Shown in pieces: positions 49,928 through 60,838 of a DNA stretch of 64,000 nucleotides. A model generated the notes under the pieces. It made no database searches, was not told the origin of the DNA, and worked only from the letters and a program-made list of their open reading frames with translations. Position 1 is the stretch's first letter; every line of letters starts with the position of its first letter. A program made the translations under genes and the position numbers. The stretch comes from an uncultured Pelagibacteraceae bacterium (lineage in GTDB: Bacteria > Pseudomonadota > Alphaproteobacteria > Pelagibacterales > Pelagibacteraceae), in the NCBI GenBank assembly GCA_902612575.1, contig CACMDZ010000003.1, positions 54,610-118,609 on the forward strand, given 5' to 3'.

Positions 49928-50368
49928 ATGAAAAAAAATTTAGCCAAACCCTATATACTTTATGTTGCTGAGGTTATTTATTTAGCAATAAGTGAAATTA
50001 AAAGTAAAGAGCAGAATATAAGCAATATTGATGCTATGGAAAGATTCATGGGTTCACCATTATATGAAAAAATAAGTAGTGGTAAGTATCATGATGATTG
50101 GTTTGAAGAGTTAAAAAAAAATAATTATATTGATATTAATTCTGGCGAAAAAATTTCTGCAGAAGTAATCCGGCTTTTAAATCTTCAAAAAGAAGCAATG
50201 ATGAAGCAATTAATTAAATTTCCTGATTTATACTATGCAAAAAGCCATTTTCCTTTAGATATTTCTCAAAGAGCTATTAACCATTTGTGGAGAGTGTGTG
50301 AAAGTTACGAGTTGTGGTGTAATGAAACAAAGAATACTAAGTTAATAAAATTAAACATAATTGAATAA
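49928..50368 (+). CDS. hypothetical protein
   Basis: 146-aa ORF in tight gene order before the BT1-like transporter. Confidence 0.5.
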   Translation: MKKNLAKPYILYVAEVIYLAISEIKSKEQNISNIDAMERFMGSPLYEKISSGKYHDDWFEELKKNNYIDINSGEKISAEVIRLLNLQKEAMMKQLIKFPDLYYAKSHFPLDISQRAINHLWRVCESYELWCNETKNTKLIKLNIIE

Positions 50369-51986
50369 TTTTATGAATCAAATTTCCAAATTTATCGACT
50401 CCACTTTACTAGATTTAGGAAGACAATTTAAACTATCTTATCTACCACCTTTAATGATTTATCTTGCAGCTGGAATTTCAGGTTTAACAGGAATAGTAGG
50501 TACATTTTTTGTTAAAGATTATCTAAATTTATCAGCAGCTTTTCTTGCTGGGCTAGGATTTTGGGCTGGTATCCCTTGGGCACTAAAAATGCCATTAGGT
50601 CATTTAGTAGATCTAATTTGGAACAAAAAAAATTATATGGTTTATGTAGGAGCTACACTAATTGGTTTAAGCTTATTGATAATGTATGGATTAATTATCC
50701 ATACAGAATGGATGTCCACAATTCTAAAAGTAGAAACTTGGTTTGTAATAAGTGTTCTTTTAGCTCCCATTGGTTATGTGGTTCAAGATGTTGTTGCAGA
50801 TGCAATGACAGTAGAAGCTGTTCCAATTGTTAATGAAGAAGGTCAAAAATTTTCACAAGATCAGATTAAAACAATGCATACTACAATGCAGACACTTGGA
50901 CGATTTGCAATTATCGGTGGCACTGTTCTAGTTGCTTTAGTAAATGTAATCTTATTTAAAGGCGTAGATAGTTTAGAGCAAGCGGACAAAATAGAGCTCT
51001 ATGGCTCAATTTATATTTATGCACTAGTAATACCATTTGTTTCAATTTTAGGAGTAGTTTTTGCTAACTATCTTAAAAATAAAAAAAAAAATAAATTAAT
51101 TGGTCAGGGTTTAGTCGGTAACGAAGATAATTACGAACATGAAAAAACAGAGATTAATTGGTGGATTTTAGGTGGTAGTTTAATTTTTGTAATTTTTACA
51201 CTCAGCGTTGGCTCCTTTGGAGTTCCTTTTGCTCAAGAGATAGTTTTTTTAGGATCTATGGTAATTATTTTGTTCCTGATGAGTAAATTGATAAAAGAAC
51301 TGCCTCAAAATTTAAGATCTACGATTGTCGGGACGGCTGTGATTATATTCGTATTTAGAGCAATGCCAGGTCCAGGTCCAGGACTATCTTGGTTTGAAAT
51401 AGATGAACTAAAATTTAATGAGCAGTTTTTTTCTATATTATCACTACTAGCTTCGGTCTTAACATTGTTAGGAATTATTTTGCTTAGACCTTTTATGTCA
51501 AATAATTCTATAGCAAAAATCATTGTAGTTTTGTCAATCGCTGGTGCGATATTATTTCTGCCAAGTGTAGGAATGTATTACGGATTTCATAATTGGACCT
51601 CATCAATAACAAATGGAATTGTTGATGCTAAATTTATTGCACTAATTAATACTGCATTAGAGTCGCCTTTAGGTCAGGTCTCTATGATACCTTTACTAGC
51701 ATGGATTGCTAAAAATGCACCTTCGCACCTAAAAGCTACTTTTTTTGCAGTTTTTGCGTCTTTTACAAATTTAGCATTATCAGCAAGTGCTTTAGGAACA
51801 AAATACTTAAATGAAATTTATACAATTACTCGTGAAGTCAAAGATAAAGTGACTAATGCAATATTGACTACTGCTGATTACTCAGAATTGGGAATATTAT
51901 TAATAACTGTAACATTGCTGACTTTAATTTTACCAATTTTGTTCGTATTTATTATTCAAAAAACAAGATTTAAAACTTTAGAATAG
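50361..51986 (+). CDS. multi-TM transporter, BT1 (folate-biopterin transporter)/MFS-like
   Basis: IYLAAGISGLTGIVGTFFVKDYLNLSAAFLAGLGFWAGIPWALKMPLGHLVDLIW ... APIGYVVQDVVADAMTVEAVP. Confidence 0.6.
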   Translation: MNNFMNQISKFIDSTLLDLGRQFKLSYLPPLMIYLAAGISGLTGIVGTFFVKDYLNLSAAFLAGLGFWAGIPWALKMPLGHLVDLIWNKKNYMVYVGATLIGLSLLIMYGLIIHTEWMSTILKVETWFVISVLLAPIGYVVQDVVADAMTVEAVPIVNEEGQKFSQDQIKTMHTTMQTLGRFAIIGGTVLVALVNVILFKGVDSLEQADKIELYGSIYIYALVIPFVSILGVVFANYLKNKKKNKLIGQGLVGNEDNYEHEKTEINWWILGGSLIFVIFTLSVGSFGVPFAQEIVFLGSMVIILFLMSKLIKELPQNLRSTIVGTAVIIFVFRAMPGPGPGLSWFEIDELKFNEQFFSILSLLASVLTLLGIILLRPFMSNNSIAKIIVVLSIAGAILFLPSVGMYYGFHNWTSSITNGIVDAKFIALINTALESPLGQVSMIPLLAWIAKNAPSHLKATFFAVFASFTNLALSASALGTKYLNEIYTITREVKDKVTNAILTTADYSELGILLITVTLLTLILPILFVFIIQKTRFKTLE

Positions 51987-51989
51987 TTT

Positions 51990-52577
51990 CTAAATACATT
52001 TATAGCCATATTCTAGTGAAGCATCAGTTATTGAGTGGTACATAGATTCCCCAAAACTACGAAGTGAAAAAATTCTAGCTTTTTCAGGATCATCTTCAAC
52101 CATATCAACTAAAAAAGATATTCCGTTATATGATGAGTTGATGCACATATTTTTACTAAATATATTGAAATTAAACGGACAACCTTTTTTTAAAACCTCT
52201 TTAACATTAGGTCCTTCTATTTCTATAATTGCTTTTGAGTGTGAGAGATCTGTAACAGCAAAGTCGCTATCATTAAAATTTTTCAAAATTTCACTAAAAA
52301 GTTCTTTTTTTTTGGAAACAACAAGCCAATTGTTTGGTGAATTCCACAATATTCTTAAATTTTCATTTGCGACAACTTTTTGTGTTTCATTAACAAATTG
52401 CAATTTATTAAGTTTTATATCATTTATTTTAATTGAAGAATTTTTGTACTGAACTATTTGAACAATTAATAAATTTTTTAACTCAGAAATTTTCAATAAT
52501 TCATTTTCAGTTTTATTTTCAAAATTTCCATAAGAGCCCTCTGAATGAATGTTCTGCAAAGGTGATATCATTGTCAT
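51990..52577 (-). CDS. soxG: sarcosine oxidase gamma subunit
   Basis: Position downstream of soxA; LRILWNSPNNWLVVSKK, DLSHSKAIIEIEGPNVKEVLKKG. Confidence 0.85.
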   Translation of the reverse strand: MTMISPLQNIHSEGSYGNFENKTENELLKISELKNLLIVQIVQYKNSSIKINDIKLNKLQFVNETQKVVANENLRILWNSPNNWLVVSKKKELFSEILKNFNDSDFAVTDLSHSKAIIEIEGPNVKEVLKKGCPFNFNIFSKNMCINSSYNGISFLVDMVEDDPEKARIFSLRSFGESMYHSITDASLEYGYKCI

Positions 52578-55570
52578 GATCTAACTCTCTTTCCTTCAGG
52601 ATCTACATAATGAGAAGAGACAATCTCTACAGGTATCGTTTTATTTTTTAAAGGTGACATAGCAAAGAGTTTTTGTCCTATCATATTTTTACCATCTTTA
52701 ATTATTGCTAAAGAAAATGGGTTATCATATTCAACACTCCAACATGAGGCCGAAACATGACCTAATTTTGGGTTAGGTAATTTTGCTTTTGGATCTTTTA
52801 CTATGTAAGATCCCTCAGGTATACTTGTAGTTTTATCAATTGGAACTACGCCAACTAATTTTTCTCTATCCGTAGATGTAAAGGCAGATCTGTTTAAAGA
52901 TCTTTTGCCTATAAAATCTTTTTTCTTACTAACTAGCCCTTCTAAAGATGCATCGTAAGGGATTGTTCTTCCATCTAATTCAGATCCTGCAACATGGCCC
53001 ATTTCTATTCTTAAAGTTGATAAAGCTTCAGTTCCATATGGTTGTATTTGAAATTCTTTTCCAACTTCCATGATTTTTTCCCACATGAAATATCCGTTAT
53101 CAGATTCAACGTTAATCTCATATGCTAACTCACCAGAAAACGAAATTCTGTAAATTTTTGCAGGAACTCCAAATAAATCAGCCTCTTTATAACCCATAAA
53201 TGGCAAACCTTCGTTTGAAACATCTAAATTAGGGAATAATTTAATTAATAATTTTCTAGAATTAGGTCCTGCGATTGCTGCGCCTGCCCATTGCTCTGTG
53301 GTTGATACAACGTTTACATTTAATTCTGGCCACACTAGTTGTAAATAATATTCTAAATGAGATAGAACATTTGCTGCTTGAGCTGTTGTAGTTGTCATGT
53401 GATAATGATTTTCGGAAATCCTTGTTGTCGTTCCATCATCCATTACAATTCCATCTTCTCTTAACATTACACCGTATCTTGCTTTACCTACTGGAAGTTT
53501 TAGCCAAGCGTTAGTATAAACTCTATTTAAAAATTCTGCTGCATCTGGTCCTTTAACATCTATTTTACCTAATGTTGTAACATCACATACGCCTACATTT
53601 TGTCTTACATTCTTTGCCTCTCTTTTTGATGCTTCAAATAACCCTTCATTTCCTTGCTTGTAATATCTTGGTCTTAACCAAACCCCTGCATCAACAAAAA
53701 CTGCATTATTTTTTTCATGCCATGAGTGCATAGGTGATTTCCTTGTTGGTTTAGAATGCTTACCAACTTCTCTTCCTACAATTGCTCCAATTGAAACTGG
53801 AGTATAAGGAGGTCTAAAAGTCGTATGTCCTACTTGTGGAACAACTTTATTCTCAATATCAGAAACTAATTGTAATCCATTTAAATTACTCGTTTTTCCT
53901 TGGTCGGTAGCCATACCAAGTGTTGTATATCTTTTTACATGCTCGATAGACCTGAAACCTTCTCTTAGCGCTAGCTCAATATCAGAAACCGCTACGTCAT
54001 TTTGAAAATCTAAAAACCTTTTATAAGATTTACCTTTTGGTAAAGGAACACACCAAAATTTGTCATGATCCGATGATTTTTTTTCTACTACTGTCGGAAC
54101 TGAAACTTTATTATTTTTTTCAGTTATTTTATTTGAAACATCAAAACCTTTATCAAAAGCATCTTTAATAGTTTCCTCCAATGTAAATATTCCATTTGCT
54201 GACCCAATTGTATTTTCTTTTTGTTTAGATTTATCTGGTACAAATGCATCAATTTTTTCGTTAAATTTAGATTTGTTTCCTGACTGCGATGCTAAATGAA
54301 TAGATGGTGTCCAAAAACCTGATACACAGATACAATCACATTCAATATTTTCTATGTTAAATAATTCTTTTTTATCGTCAGATATTTTAGCAATATCTGC
54401 TGATTTAACTTTTTTATAGCCTTTTGCAGCAACAACTACATAGGAGAACCTAATTTCAATATTTAAATTTTTTGCCTCAGTTATAATATCTGAAGAAGGA
54501 TTACTTCTTGTATCCAATATGATTGGATTTACTCCATTTTTTTTAAATTCAATTGCAGTTTCATAACCACTATCATTGTTTGTGAAAATTAAAGGTTTTT
54601 TTCCAACTAATACGCCGTAAACTTTCATATACTCTTTAGCAGCTGACGATAACATAACGCCAGGAGTATCATTATTTCCAAAAACTAAAGGTCTTTCAAT
54701 TGAACCTGATGAAATCAATACTTCATTTGCTCTTATGTACCACAAACGTTGTTTAGGGAGATATTTTTGAGTTTTTGGCAAGTGATCACTAATACGCTCT
54801 GACATTACTAACATATTGTGATCATAGTAACCAAAAACTTGTGATCTATTTTTTACTGTAACATTAGGCATGGACTTAAGTTCTGCTATAATTTTTTCTG
54901 TCCACTCAATACCTGTTTGGTTTCCGATATTTACATCGCTTGTTAATAAGCTACCTCCAAATCTTGGTTTATCCTCAGCCAATATTACCCGGGCTCCATT
55001 CTTGGCAGCGGCATAAGCACTTGCTAAACCTGAAGGCCCAGATCCTGTTATTAATAAATCACAATACTCATATTTATGCTCATATCTTTCTTTATCATGT
55101 TTGATAGAGGCTTCTCCAAATCCAGCCGCCATTCGAATAAAAGGTTCATATATTTTATACCAAAAGCTAGGAGGCCACATAAATGTTTTGTAATAGAAAC
55201 CAGCTGGAAAAAACATTTTTAAGAAATTGTTTATCGCACCAATGTCAAAACTTACACTAGGCCAACAATTAACACTCTTAACCTCTAGCCCTTCAAAAAT
55301 TTCTTGTTCTGTTGCTCTTATATTTGGATCTCTCTCGTTATTTCTATCTAACTGTAGAATTGCATAGGGCTCATCAACGCCAACTCCAAAAAAACCCCTA
55401 GGTCTGTGATATTTAAAACTTCTACCTACTAAATGAACTCCATTCGCTATTAAGGCAGATGCGATAGTATCTCCCTCGAAACCAAAATATTTTTTGCCAT
55501 TAAATTTAAACGAGATTTTTTTTTCTCTATTGACCATTCCAACATTATCTAATCTAAAATCCTGGGACAT
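52574..55570 (-). CDS. soxA: sarcosine oxidase alpha subunit
   Basis: 998 aa; ISFKFNGKKYFGFEGDTIASALIANGVHLVGRSFKYHRPRG; FAD domain plus C-terminal GcvT domain. Confidence 0.97.
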   Translation of the reverse strand: MSQDFRLDNVGMVNREKKISFKFNGKKYFGFEGDTIASALIANGVHLVGRSFKYHRPRGFFGVGVDEPYAILQLDRNNERDPNIRATEQEIFEGLEVKSVNCWPSVSFDIGAINNFLKMFFPAGFYYKTFMWPPSFWYKIYEPFIRMAAGFGEASIKHDKERYEHKYEYCDLLITGSGPSGLASAYAAAKNGARVILAEDKPRFGGSLLTSDVNIGNQTGIEWTEKIIAELKSMPNVTVKNRSQVFGYYDHNMLVMSERISDHLPKTQKYLPKQRLWYIRANEVLISSGSIERPLVFGNNDTPGVMLSSAAKEYMKVYGVLVGKKPLIFTNNDSGYETAIEFKKNGVNPIILDTRSNPSSDIITEAKNLNIEIRFSYVVVAAKGYKKVKSADIAKISDDKKELFNIENIECDCICVSGFWTPSIHLASQSGNKSKFNEKIDAFVPDKSKQKENTIGSANGIFTLEETIKDAFDKGFDVSNKITEKNNKVSVPTVVEKKSSDHDKFWCVPLPKGKSYKRFLDFQNDVAVSDIELALREGFRSIEHVKRYTTLGMATDQGKTSNLNGLQLVSDIENKVVPQVGHTTFRPPYTPVSIGAIVGREVGKHSKPTRKSPMHSWHEKNNAVFVDAGVWLRPRYYKQGNEGLFEASKREAKNVRQNVGVCDVTTLGKIDVKGPDAAEFLNRVYTNAWLKLPVGKARYGVMLREDGIVMDDGTTTRISENHYHMTTTTAQAANVLSHLEYYLQLVWPELNVNVVSTTEQWAGAAIAGPNSRKLLIKLFPNLDVSNEGLPFMGYKEADLFGVPAKIYRISFSGELAYEINVESDNGYFMWEKIMEVGKEFQIQPYGTEALSTLRIEMGHVAGSELDGRTIPYDASLEGLVSKKKDFIGKRSLNRSAFTSTDREKLVGVVPIDKTTSIPEGSYIVKDPKAKLPNPKLGHVSASCWSVEYDNPFSLAIIKDGKNMIGQKLFAMSPLKNKTIPVEIVSSHYVDPEGKRVRS

Positions 55571-55839
55571 TATTCTATTGCTTCGTTTGCTTTATAAGTT
55601 TTAAAAATTTCGTGAGTTGATGTATCTCTCTCAACTTTAATCCATTGTCTACATCCAGAAATATGATGCCATAATTCTAAATGTTTTCCTCTTGGACTTT
55701 TTCTTAAGTATACAAAATTATCCCACTCTTGATCGCTTATTTCTTTATTAAGTTCAGGACGCTTTACTGTTGCATCCCCGCCATAAGCAAATTCATTCTG
55801 AGATCTAAGTCCACAATGTGGACAGTTGATATATAACAT
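55570..55839 (-). CDS. soxD: sarcosine oxidase delta subunit
   Basis: LYINCPHCGLRSQNEFAYGGDA ... ELWHHISGCRQWIKVERDT. Confidence 0.95.
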   Translation of the reverse strand: MLYINCPHCGLRSQNEFAYGGDATVKRPELNKEISDQEWDNFVYLRKSPRGKHLELWHHISGCRQWIKVERDTSTHEIFKTYKANEAIE

Positions 55840-57096
55840 TTATGATATCCAGGTTTTAGTTCCTAGGCCTTTTTCATCAATTAAATTTCCAGTGCTAAAT
55901 CTGTTGAGGCTGTAACCGGCATTTAAATCATGAACTCTGTCTTGGGCAATTGTATGTGCAAAAGTCCATCCGGAAGCTGGAGTTGCTTTAAATCCACCAT
56001 AGCACCAACCACAATTTAAGTATAATCCGTTAATATGTGTTTTATCTATAATTGGTGAACCATCCATGGACATATCCATTATTCCACCCCAAGTTCTTAA
56101 CATTTTTAATTTGCTAAGAAATGGAAACATCGCAATCCCTTCTGTTAAAACATGTTGAAGAGTAGGTAAGTTTCCTCTTTGAGAATAACTATTATATCCA
56201 TCCAAGTCTCCACCCATAACCATTTCTCCTTTATCTGATTGGCTACAATAAAAATGTCCTGCACCAAATGTAACAACATGATCAAGCAAAGGTTTAATAG
56301 GCTCTGATACACATGCTTGAAGCAAATGAGTTTCAATTGGTAAAGTCATATTTAACATTTCTGCCAAAATATTTGTACTTCCTGCAACACATAAACCAAC
56401 TTTCTTTGCTTTAATATCTCCTTTAGAAGTTCTTACTCCAAGAATTTTTCCATTTGAGACATCAAATCCTGTAACTTCACAATTTTGAATTATATCAACA
56501 CCCATGGAGTCCGCTTGTCTCGCATAACCCCAGGCAACAGCATCGTGTCTTGCTGTTCCAGCGCTTGGTTGCATCAAGCCTCCAAAAATTGGAAACCTTA
56601 CATTGTCAGAAAAGTCTGCCATTGGAATTAACTTTTGTACTTCTTCTCTATTTAACAAAACCGCATCAATGCCGTTCAAACGCATCGAATTTCCCCTTCT
56701 TGAATAGGCATTCATTTGTGCATCTGAGTGGGCAAGATTAATTATTCCTCTTGGGGAAAACATTACATTGTAATTTAAATCTTGGCTCATCTTTCTCCAA
56801 AGGTCCATACCAAATTCGCTAAACAAACCATTCTCATCATGCATGTAATTAGACCTAATAATTGTAGTATTCCTTCCAACGTTTCCTCCACCTATCCAAC
56901 CTTTTTCAATGATAGCAACATTTGTAATGTTGTGTTCTTTTGCTAAGTAATATGCGGTTGCTAATCCATGGCCTCCCCCACCAATGATAATTACATCGTA
57001 TTCTTTTTTAGGTGTTGGGTCTTTCCATGCAACTTCCCAATTTTGATGATCTGAGAATGCATTTTTTATTAGACTAAAAACTGAGTATTTTTGCAT
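55840..57096 (-). CDS. soxB: sarcosine oxidase beta subunit
   Basis: YDVIIIGGGGHGLATAYYLAKEHNITNVAIIEKGWIGGGNVGRNTTIIRSNYM. Confidence 0.97.
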   Translation of the reverse strand: MQKYSVFSLIKNAFSDHQNWEVAWKDPTPKKEYDVIIIGGGGHGLATAYYLAKEHNITNVAIIEKGWIGGGNVGRNTTIIRSNYMHDENGLFSEFGMDLWRKMSQDLNYNVMFSPRGIINLAHSDAQMNAYSRRGNSMRLNGIDAVLLNREEVQKLIPMADFSDNVRFPIFGGLMQPSAGTARHDAVAWGYARQADSMGVDIIQNCEVTGFDVSNGKILGVRTSKGDIKAKKVGLCVAGSTNILAEMLNMTLPIETHLLQACVSEPIKPLLDHVVTFGAGHFYCSQSDKGEMVMGGDLDGYNSYSQRGNLPTLQHVLTEGIAMFPFLSKLKMLRTWGGIMDMSMDGSPIIDKTHINGLYLNCGWCYGGFKATPASGWTFAHTIAQDRVHDLNAGYSLNRFSTGNLIDEKGLGTKTWIS

Positions 57097-57224
57097 TATA
57101 TAATTTTATCTAATTAAACTTAAATTTTTTCTTATTTTTTATATATATATTTTTTAGATGTTTAAAATCCTATTAAAAAAGTATAGAAATTTTGCACACT
57201 AATTTATTATAGGTTTTAAACCAA

Positions 57225-58901
57225 ATGTCAAAAACAGATATCCAAATTGCAAGAGAAGCAAATATGAAACCAATTCAAGAGATTTTGGATGGAGTTGGTG
57301 TTCCAGATAATGCTGAGGCATATAGTCCAATAAGTAGATACATAGCTAAGATCAAACTCGAATATCTTGAAAAATTTAAAAATAAAAAAGACGGAAAATT
57401 AATATTAGTTACTGCAATTACTCCTACTCCAGCTGGAGAAGGAAAAACAACCACATCAGTGGGATTATCAGATGGATTAAACAAAATAGGTAAAAAATCT
57501 ATTGTTTGTTTAAGAGAGCCAAGTTTAGGTCCTTCATTTGGAATGAAAGGTGGTGCGGCTGGTGGTGGTTATGCGCAAGTCGTTCCTATGGAACAAATAA
57601 ATCTTCATTTCACAGGTGACTTTCATGCAATCACTTCTGCTCACAATCTTTTATCTGCTTTAATAGATAACCATATATATTGGGGTAATAAATTAAATAT
57701 TGATGTAAGAAGAATAGTTTGGAAAAGAGTACTTGATATGAACGATCGAGCATTAAGATCTATCAATATTAATCTTGGTGGTGTTGCAAATGGTTTCCCA
57801 AGAGAAGATGGTTTTGATATTACAGTTGCATCCGAAATCATGGCGATCTTTTGTTTATCTAATGATCTACATGATCTTGAAAATAGAATTGGAAATATAA
57901 CTGTTGCTTACACAAGAGATAAAAAACCAATTTATGCAAAAGATTTAAATGCACATGGTCCAATGACTGTTTTGTTAAAAGATGCAATTAGACCAAATGT
58001 AACTCAAACTTTGGAAAATAATCCCGCAATAATCCACGGAGGTCCTTTCGCTAATATTGCACATGGTTGTAATTCTGTATTAGCAACTAAGACAGCATTA
58101 AAACTATCAGACTATGTTGTTACTGAAGCAGGATTTGGTGCCGATCTAGGTGCTGAAAAATTCTTAGATATAAAATGTAGAAAATCAGGATTAAAACCAA
58201 GTTGTGTGGTGATTGTAGCAACTATAAGAGCATTAAAAATGCACGGCGGTGTTAACAAAGATGAACTTAAAAATGAAAATATAGATGCTGTAAAAAAAGG
58301 ATTGGTGAATTTAGAAAGACATATTGAAAATATTCAAAAATTTGGCTTGCCTGTTACAGTAGCTATTAATCACTTTGTTTTGGATACAGACAAAGAGGTC
58401 GATGAAGTTATAAAATTTTGTCAACAAAAAGGTGTAACAGCATCAATATCTAAACATTGGGAAAAAGGTGGAGAAGGAGCAGTAGATTTAGCAAACAATG
58501 TTGCTGAACTGTGTGAAAAAGAAAGTGACTTCAAATTTTTATACGATGATAAAATATCATTATTTAAAAAAATTGAGACGATTGCTAAGGAATTGTATAG
58601 AGCAAGTGAAGTTGTAGCGGATACTAAAATAAGAGAACAATTAAAAAATTTTGAAGAGACAGGTTACCAATCCTTGCCAATTTGTATTGCAAAGACACAA
58701 TATAGTTTTTCTACAGACCCTAATTTAAAAGGCGCACCATCCGGACATGTCCTACCAATAAGAGAAGTAAGGTTATCATCGGGAGCAGAATTTATCGTAG
58801 TTGTTTGCGGTGCTATAATGACTATGCCTGGGTTACCAAAGGTGCCAGCTGCAGATAAAATAAAAATTAATGATAAAGGTGAAACAGAAGGATTATTTTA
58901 A
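57225..58901 (+). CDS. fhs: formate-tetrahydrofolate ligase
   Basis: [72 protein letters not shown]. Confidence 0.98.
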   Translation: MSKTDIQIAREANMKPIQEILDGVGVPDNAEAYSPISRYIAKIKLEYLEKFKNKKDGKLILVTAITPTPAGEGKTTTSVGLSDGLNKIGKKSIVCLREPSLGPSFGMKGGAAGGGYAQVVPMEQINLHFTGDFHAITSAHNLLSALIDNHIYWGNKLNIDVRRIVWKRVLDMNDRALRSININLGGVANGFPREDGFDITVASEIMAIFCLSNDLHDLENRIGNITVAYTRDKKPIYAKDLNAHGPMTVLLKDAIRPNVTQTLENNPAIIHGGPFANIAHGCNSVLATKTALKLSDYVVTEAGFGADLGAEKFLDIKCRKSGLKPSCVVIVATIRALKMHGGVNKDELKNENIDAVKKGLVNLERHIENIQKFGLPVTVAINHFVLDTDKEVDEVIKFCQQKGVTASISKHWEKGGEGAVDLANNVAELCEKESDFKFLYDDKISLFKKIETIAKELYRASEVVADTKIREQLKNFEETGYQSLPICIAKTQYSFSTDPNLKGAPSGHVLPIREVRLSSGAEFIVVVCGAIMTMPGLPKVPAADKIKINDKGETEGLF

Positions 58902-59678
58902 AAGATAATTTAACCAATTTTCAAGTTCTCGCATTCTAAGATCTTTATTTGATTTTTTATTTTCCTCTGCAATCATAGATACATGATTATTTATCTCCTG
59001 CTCATCAACAAAAGCTTTATTATTTAACAGACGATCTTTTCTAAAATGAATAAGACTTATCATTTTATCATAAGTAATTTCTGGGTGGTATTGAATTCCC
59101 CAAATATCACTTACTCCAGATTTGAAATTGACCCCCATTACTTTATTTATAGGATTTGAAGCCAACAAGATTGAATTTTTAGGTAATTTTACAACTTCAT
59201 CAAAATTGAATGCTGGAGTGTTAAAAGTTTCATTTTTGTTTTTATAAATTGGATGTTGCAATCCATTACTATTGATCTCAATATCATGAGCTATTCCTCT
59301 ATGAGATCCAGTCATGCATCTTTTTACTTGTCCTCCAGCAACTGTAGCGGCTACCTGAAGACCCCAACAAATTGCTAGTATTTTTTTTATTTTATTTTGA
59401 CATGATTTCATAAATTCTATTTGTCTTCTTATTTCTAGTGTATCATTATATATATTTAAACTACTTCCTCCCCAGATCATTCCATCAAATTTTTCTAAAC
59501 CTTTTGCTACTTCTGAAATATTTTTATCAGATGAAGGATTGACTACATCAATTTCTAAATCATTTGTGAAATAACTAATACTATCTTTTAGACTTTCAGT
59601 GTGAGTTTTTATTCCACCTTCAGTAAAACTTTGATTTTCCTCTTTAAGATTGCCTTCAACTATTAATATCTTTTTCAT
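58893..59678 (-). CDS. class I glutamine amidotransferase-like protein
   Basis: [19 protein letters not shown] nucleophile region; WGIQYHPE. Confidence 0.85.
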   Translation of the reverse strand: MKKILIVEGNLKEENQSFTEGGIKTHTESLKDSISYFTNDLEIDVVNPSSDKNISEVAKGLEKFDGMIWGGSSLNIYNDTLEIRRQIEFMKSCQNKIKKILAICWGLQVAATVAGGQVKRCMTGSHRGIAHDIEINSNGLQHPIYKNKNETFNTPAFNFDEVVKLPKNSILLASNPINKVMGVNFKSGVSDIWGIQYHPEITYDKMISLIHFRKDRLLNNKAFVDEQEINNHVSMIAEENKKSNKDLRMRELENWLNYLLK

Positions 59679-60838
59679 TTAAACAATTCTCCAGAGATGC
59701 TATTTTTGTAAATTATTTTCATATCAGAAATTGTCAATGTTTTGGGGTTAGATGTAGTTGACGGGTCATTCAAAGCCATTTCAGATAGTTCATCTATATC
59801 AAGCTTATTTATATCAATCACATCTGATAATTTATGAGGTATTTCTAATTCTTTTCTCAAATCTAGTATCCACTCTAAGAAAGAATTAAAACTTTTCGAT
59901 AAATTAAGATAATCACAAATAGAAATAATTCTCTCTTCTATAGCTTCTCTATTGAAAGTTAATACATATGGCATGAATATTGCGTTAGATAATCCATGAT
60001 GAATATTGAACTTAGCATTTAATGGATGACTTAATGAATGAATGGCACCAAGACCTTTCTGAAAAGCGGTTGAACCCATACTGGCAGCAGCTAATAAATC
60101 AGATCTTGCATCTAAATCATTACCATTATGTACTGCATTTAATAAAGATTTCTTTATTAGTTTCATTCCTTCAATTGCAATTCCATCAGCCATTGGATGG
60201 AAGCCTGGTGCACAAAATGCCTCTAAATTATGTGCTAGTGCATCCATGCCAGTTGCTCCTGTTAATCTTGGAGAAAGATCTTTTGTTAAAATTGGGTCTA
60301 AAATAACTATTGATGGTAAAAATTTTGGATGGAAAATTATTTTTTTAACTCCAGTTTCTTTATTTATTATCGCAGAAGCTCTCCCTGTTTCTGAACCAGT
60401 TCCTGCTGTGGTTGGAATAGCAATTATAGGAGGTATATTTTCATTATTTGCTCTTTTCCAATAATCTCCAATATCCTCAAAGTCCCATATAGGTCTTGTT
60501 TGTGCAGACATAAATGCAATTGCTTTTCCCACATCAAGTCCACTTCCACCTCCAAAAGCAATTACCCCATCACAATTATTTTTCTTAAATTCTTTAACAC
60601 CTTCTTCAACATTCTCACCAAAAGGATTTCCTGAAAAATCAGAGAACACTTCTATATTATCAATTCTATTTTTAATTTTTGAAATTACCTCTTTAACCAT
60701 TGGTAAGTTTATCAAATCCTTATCCGTCACAAATAAAGGATTTTGAATTTTTAAATTTGAACAGGCCAAATAAAGATCTTTTATTCTATCTTTGCCAACC
60801 CAGATAGTAGTAGGATAATTCCAATTATAATTACTCAT
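59675..60838 (-). CDS. iron-containing alcohol dehydrogenase
   Basis: GVIAFGGGSGLDVGKAIAFM, IPTTAGTGSETGRASAI, AIHSLSHPLNAKFNIHHG. Confidence 0.93.
   Translation of the reverse strand: MSNYNWNYPTTIWVGKDRIKDLYLACSNLKIQNPLFVTDKDLINLPMVKEVISKIKNRIDNIEVFSDFSGNPFGENVEEGVKEFKKNNCDGVIAFGGGSGLDVGKAIAFMSAQTRPIWDFEDIGDYWKRANNENIPPIIAIPTTAGTGSETGRASAIINKETGVKKIIFHPKFLPSIVILDPILTKDLSPRLTGATGMDALAHNLEAFCAPGFHPMADGIAIEGMKLIKKSLLNAVHNGNDLDARSDLLAAASMGSTAFQKGLGAIHSLSHPLNAKFNIHHGLSNAIFMPYVLTFNREAIEERIISICDYLNLSKSFNSFLEWILDLRKELEIPHKLSDVIDINKLDIDELSEMALNDPSTTSNPKTLTISDMKIIYKNSISGELFK

Noticed and set aside
57097-57224. Glycine riboswitch or other structured RNA between soxB and fhs
   Set aside because: Only AT-rich sequence with no conserved glycine-aptamer core or strong hairpins seen.
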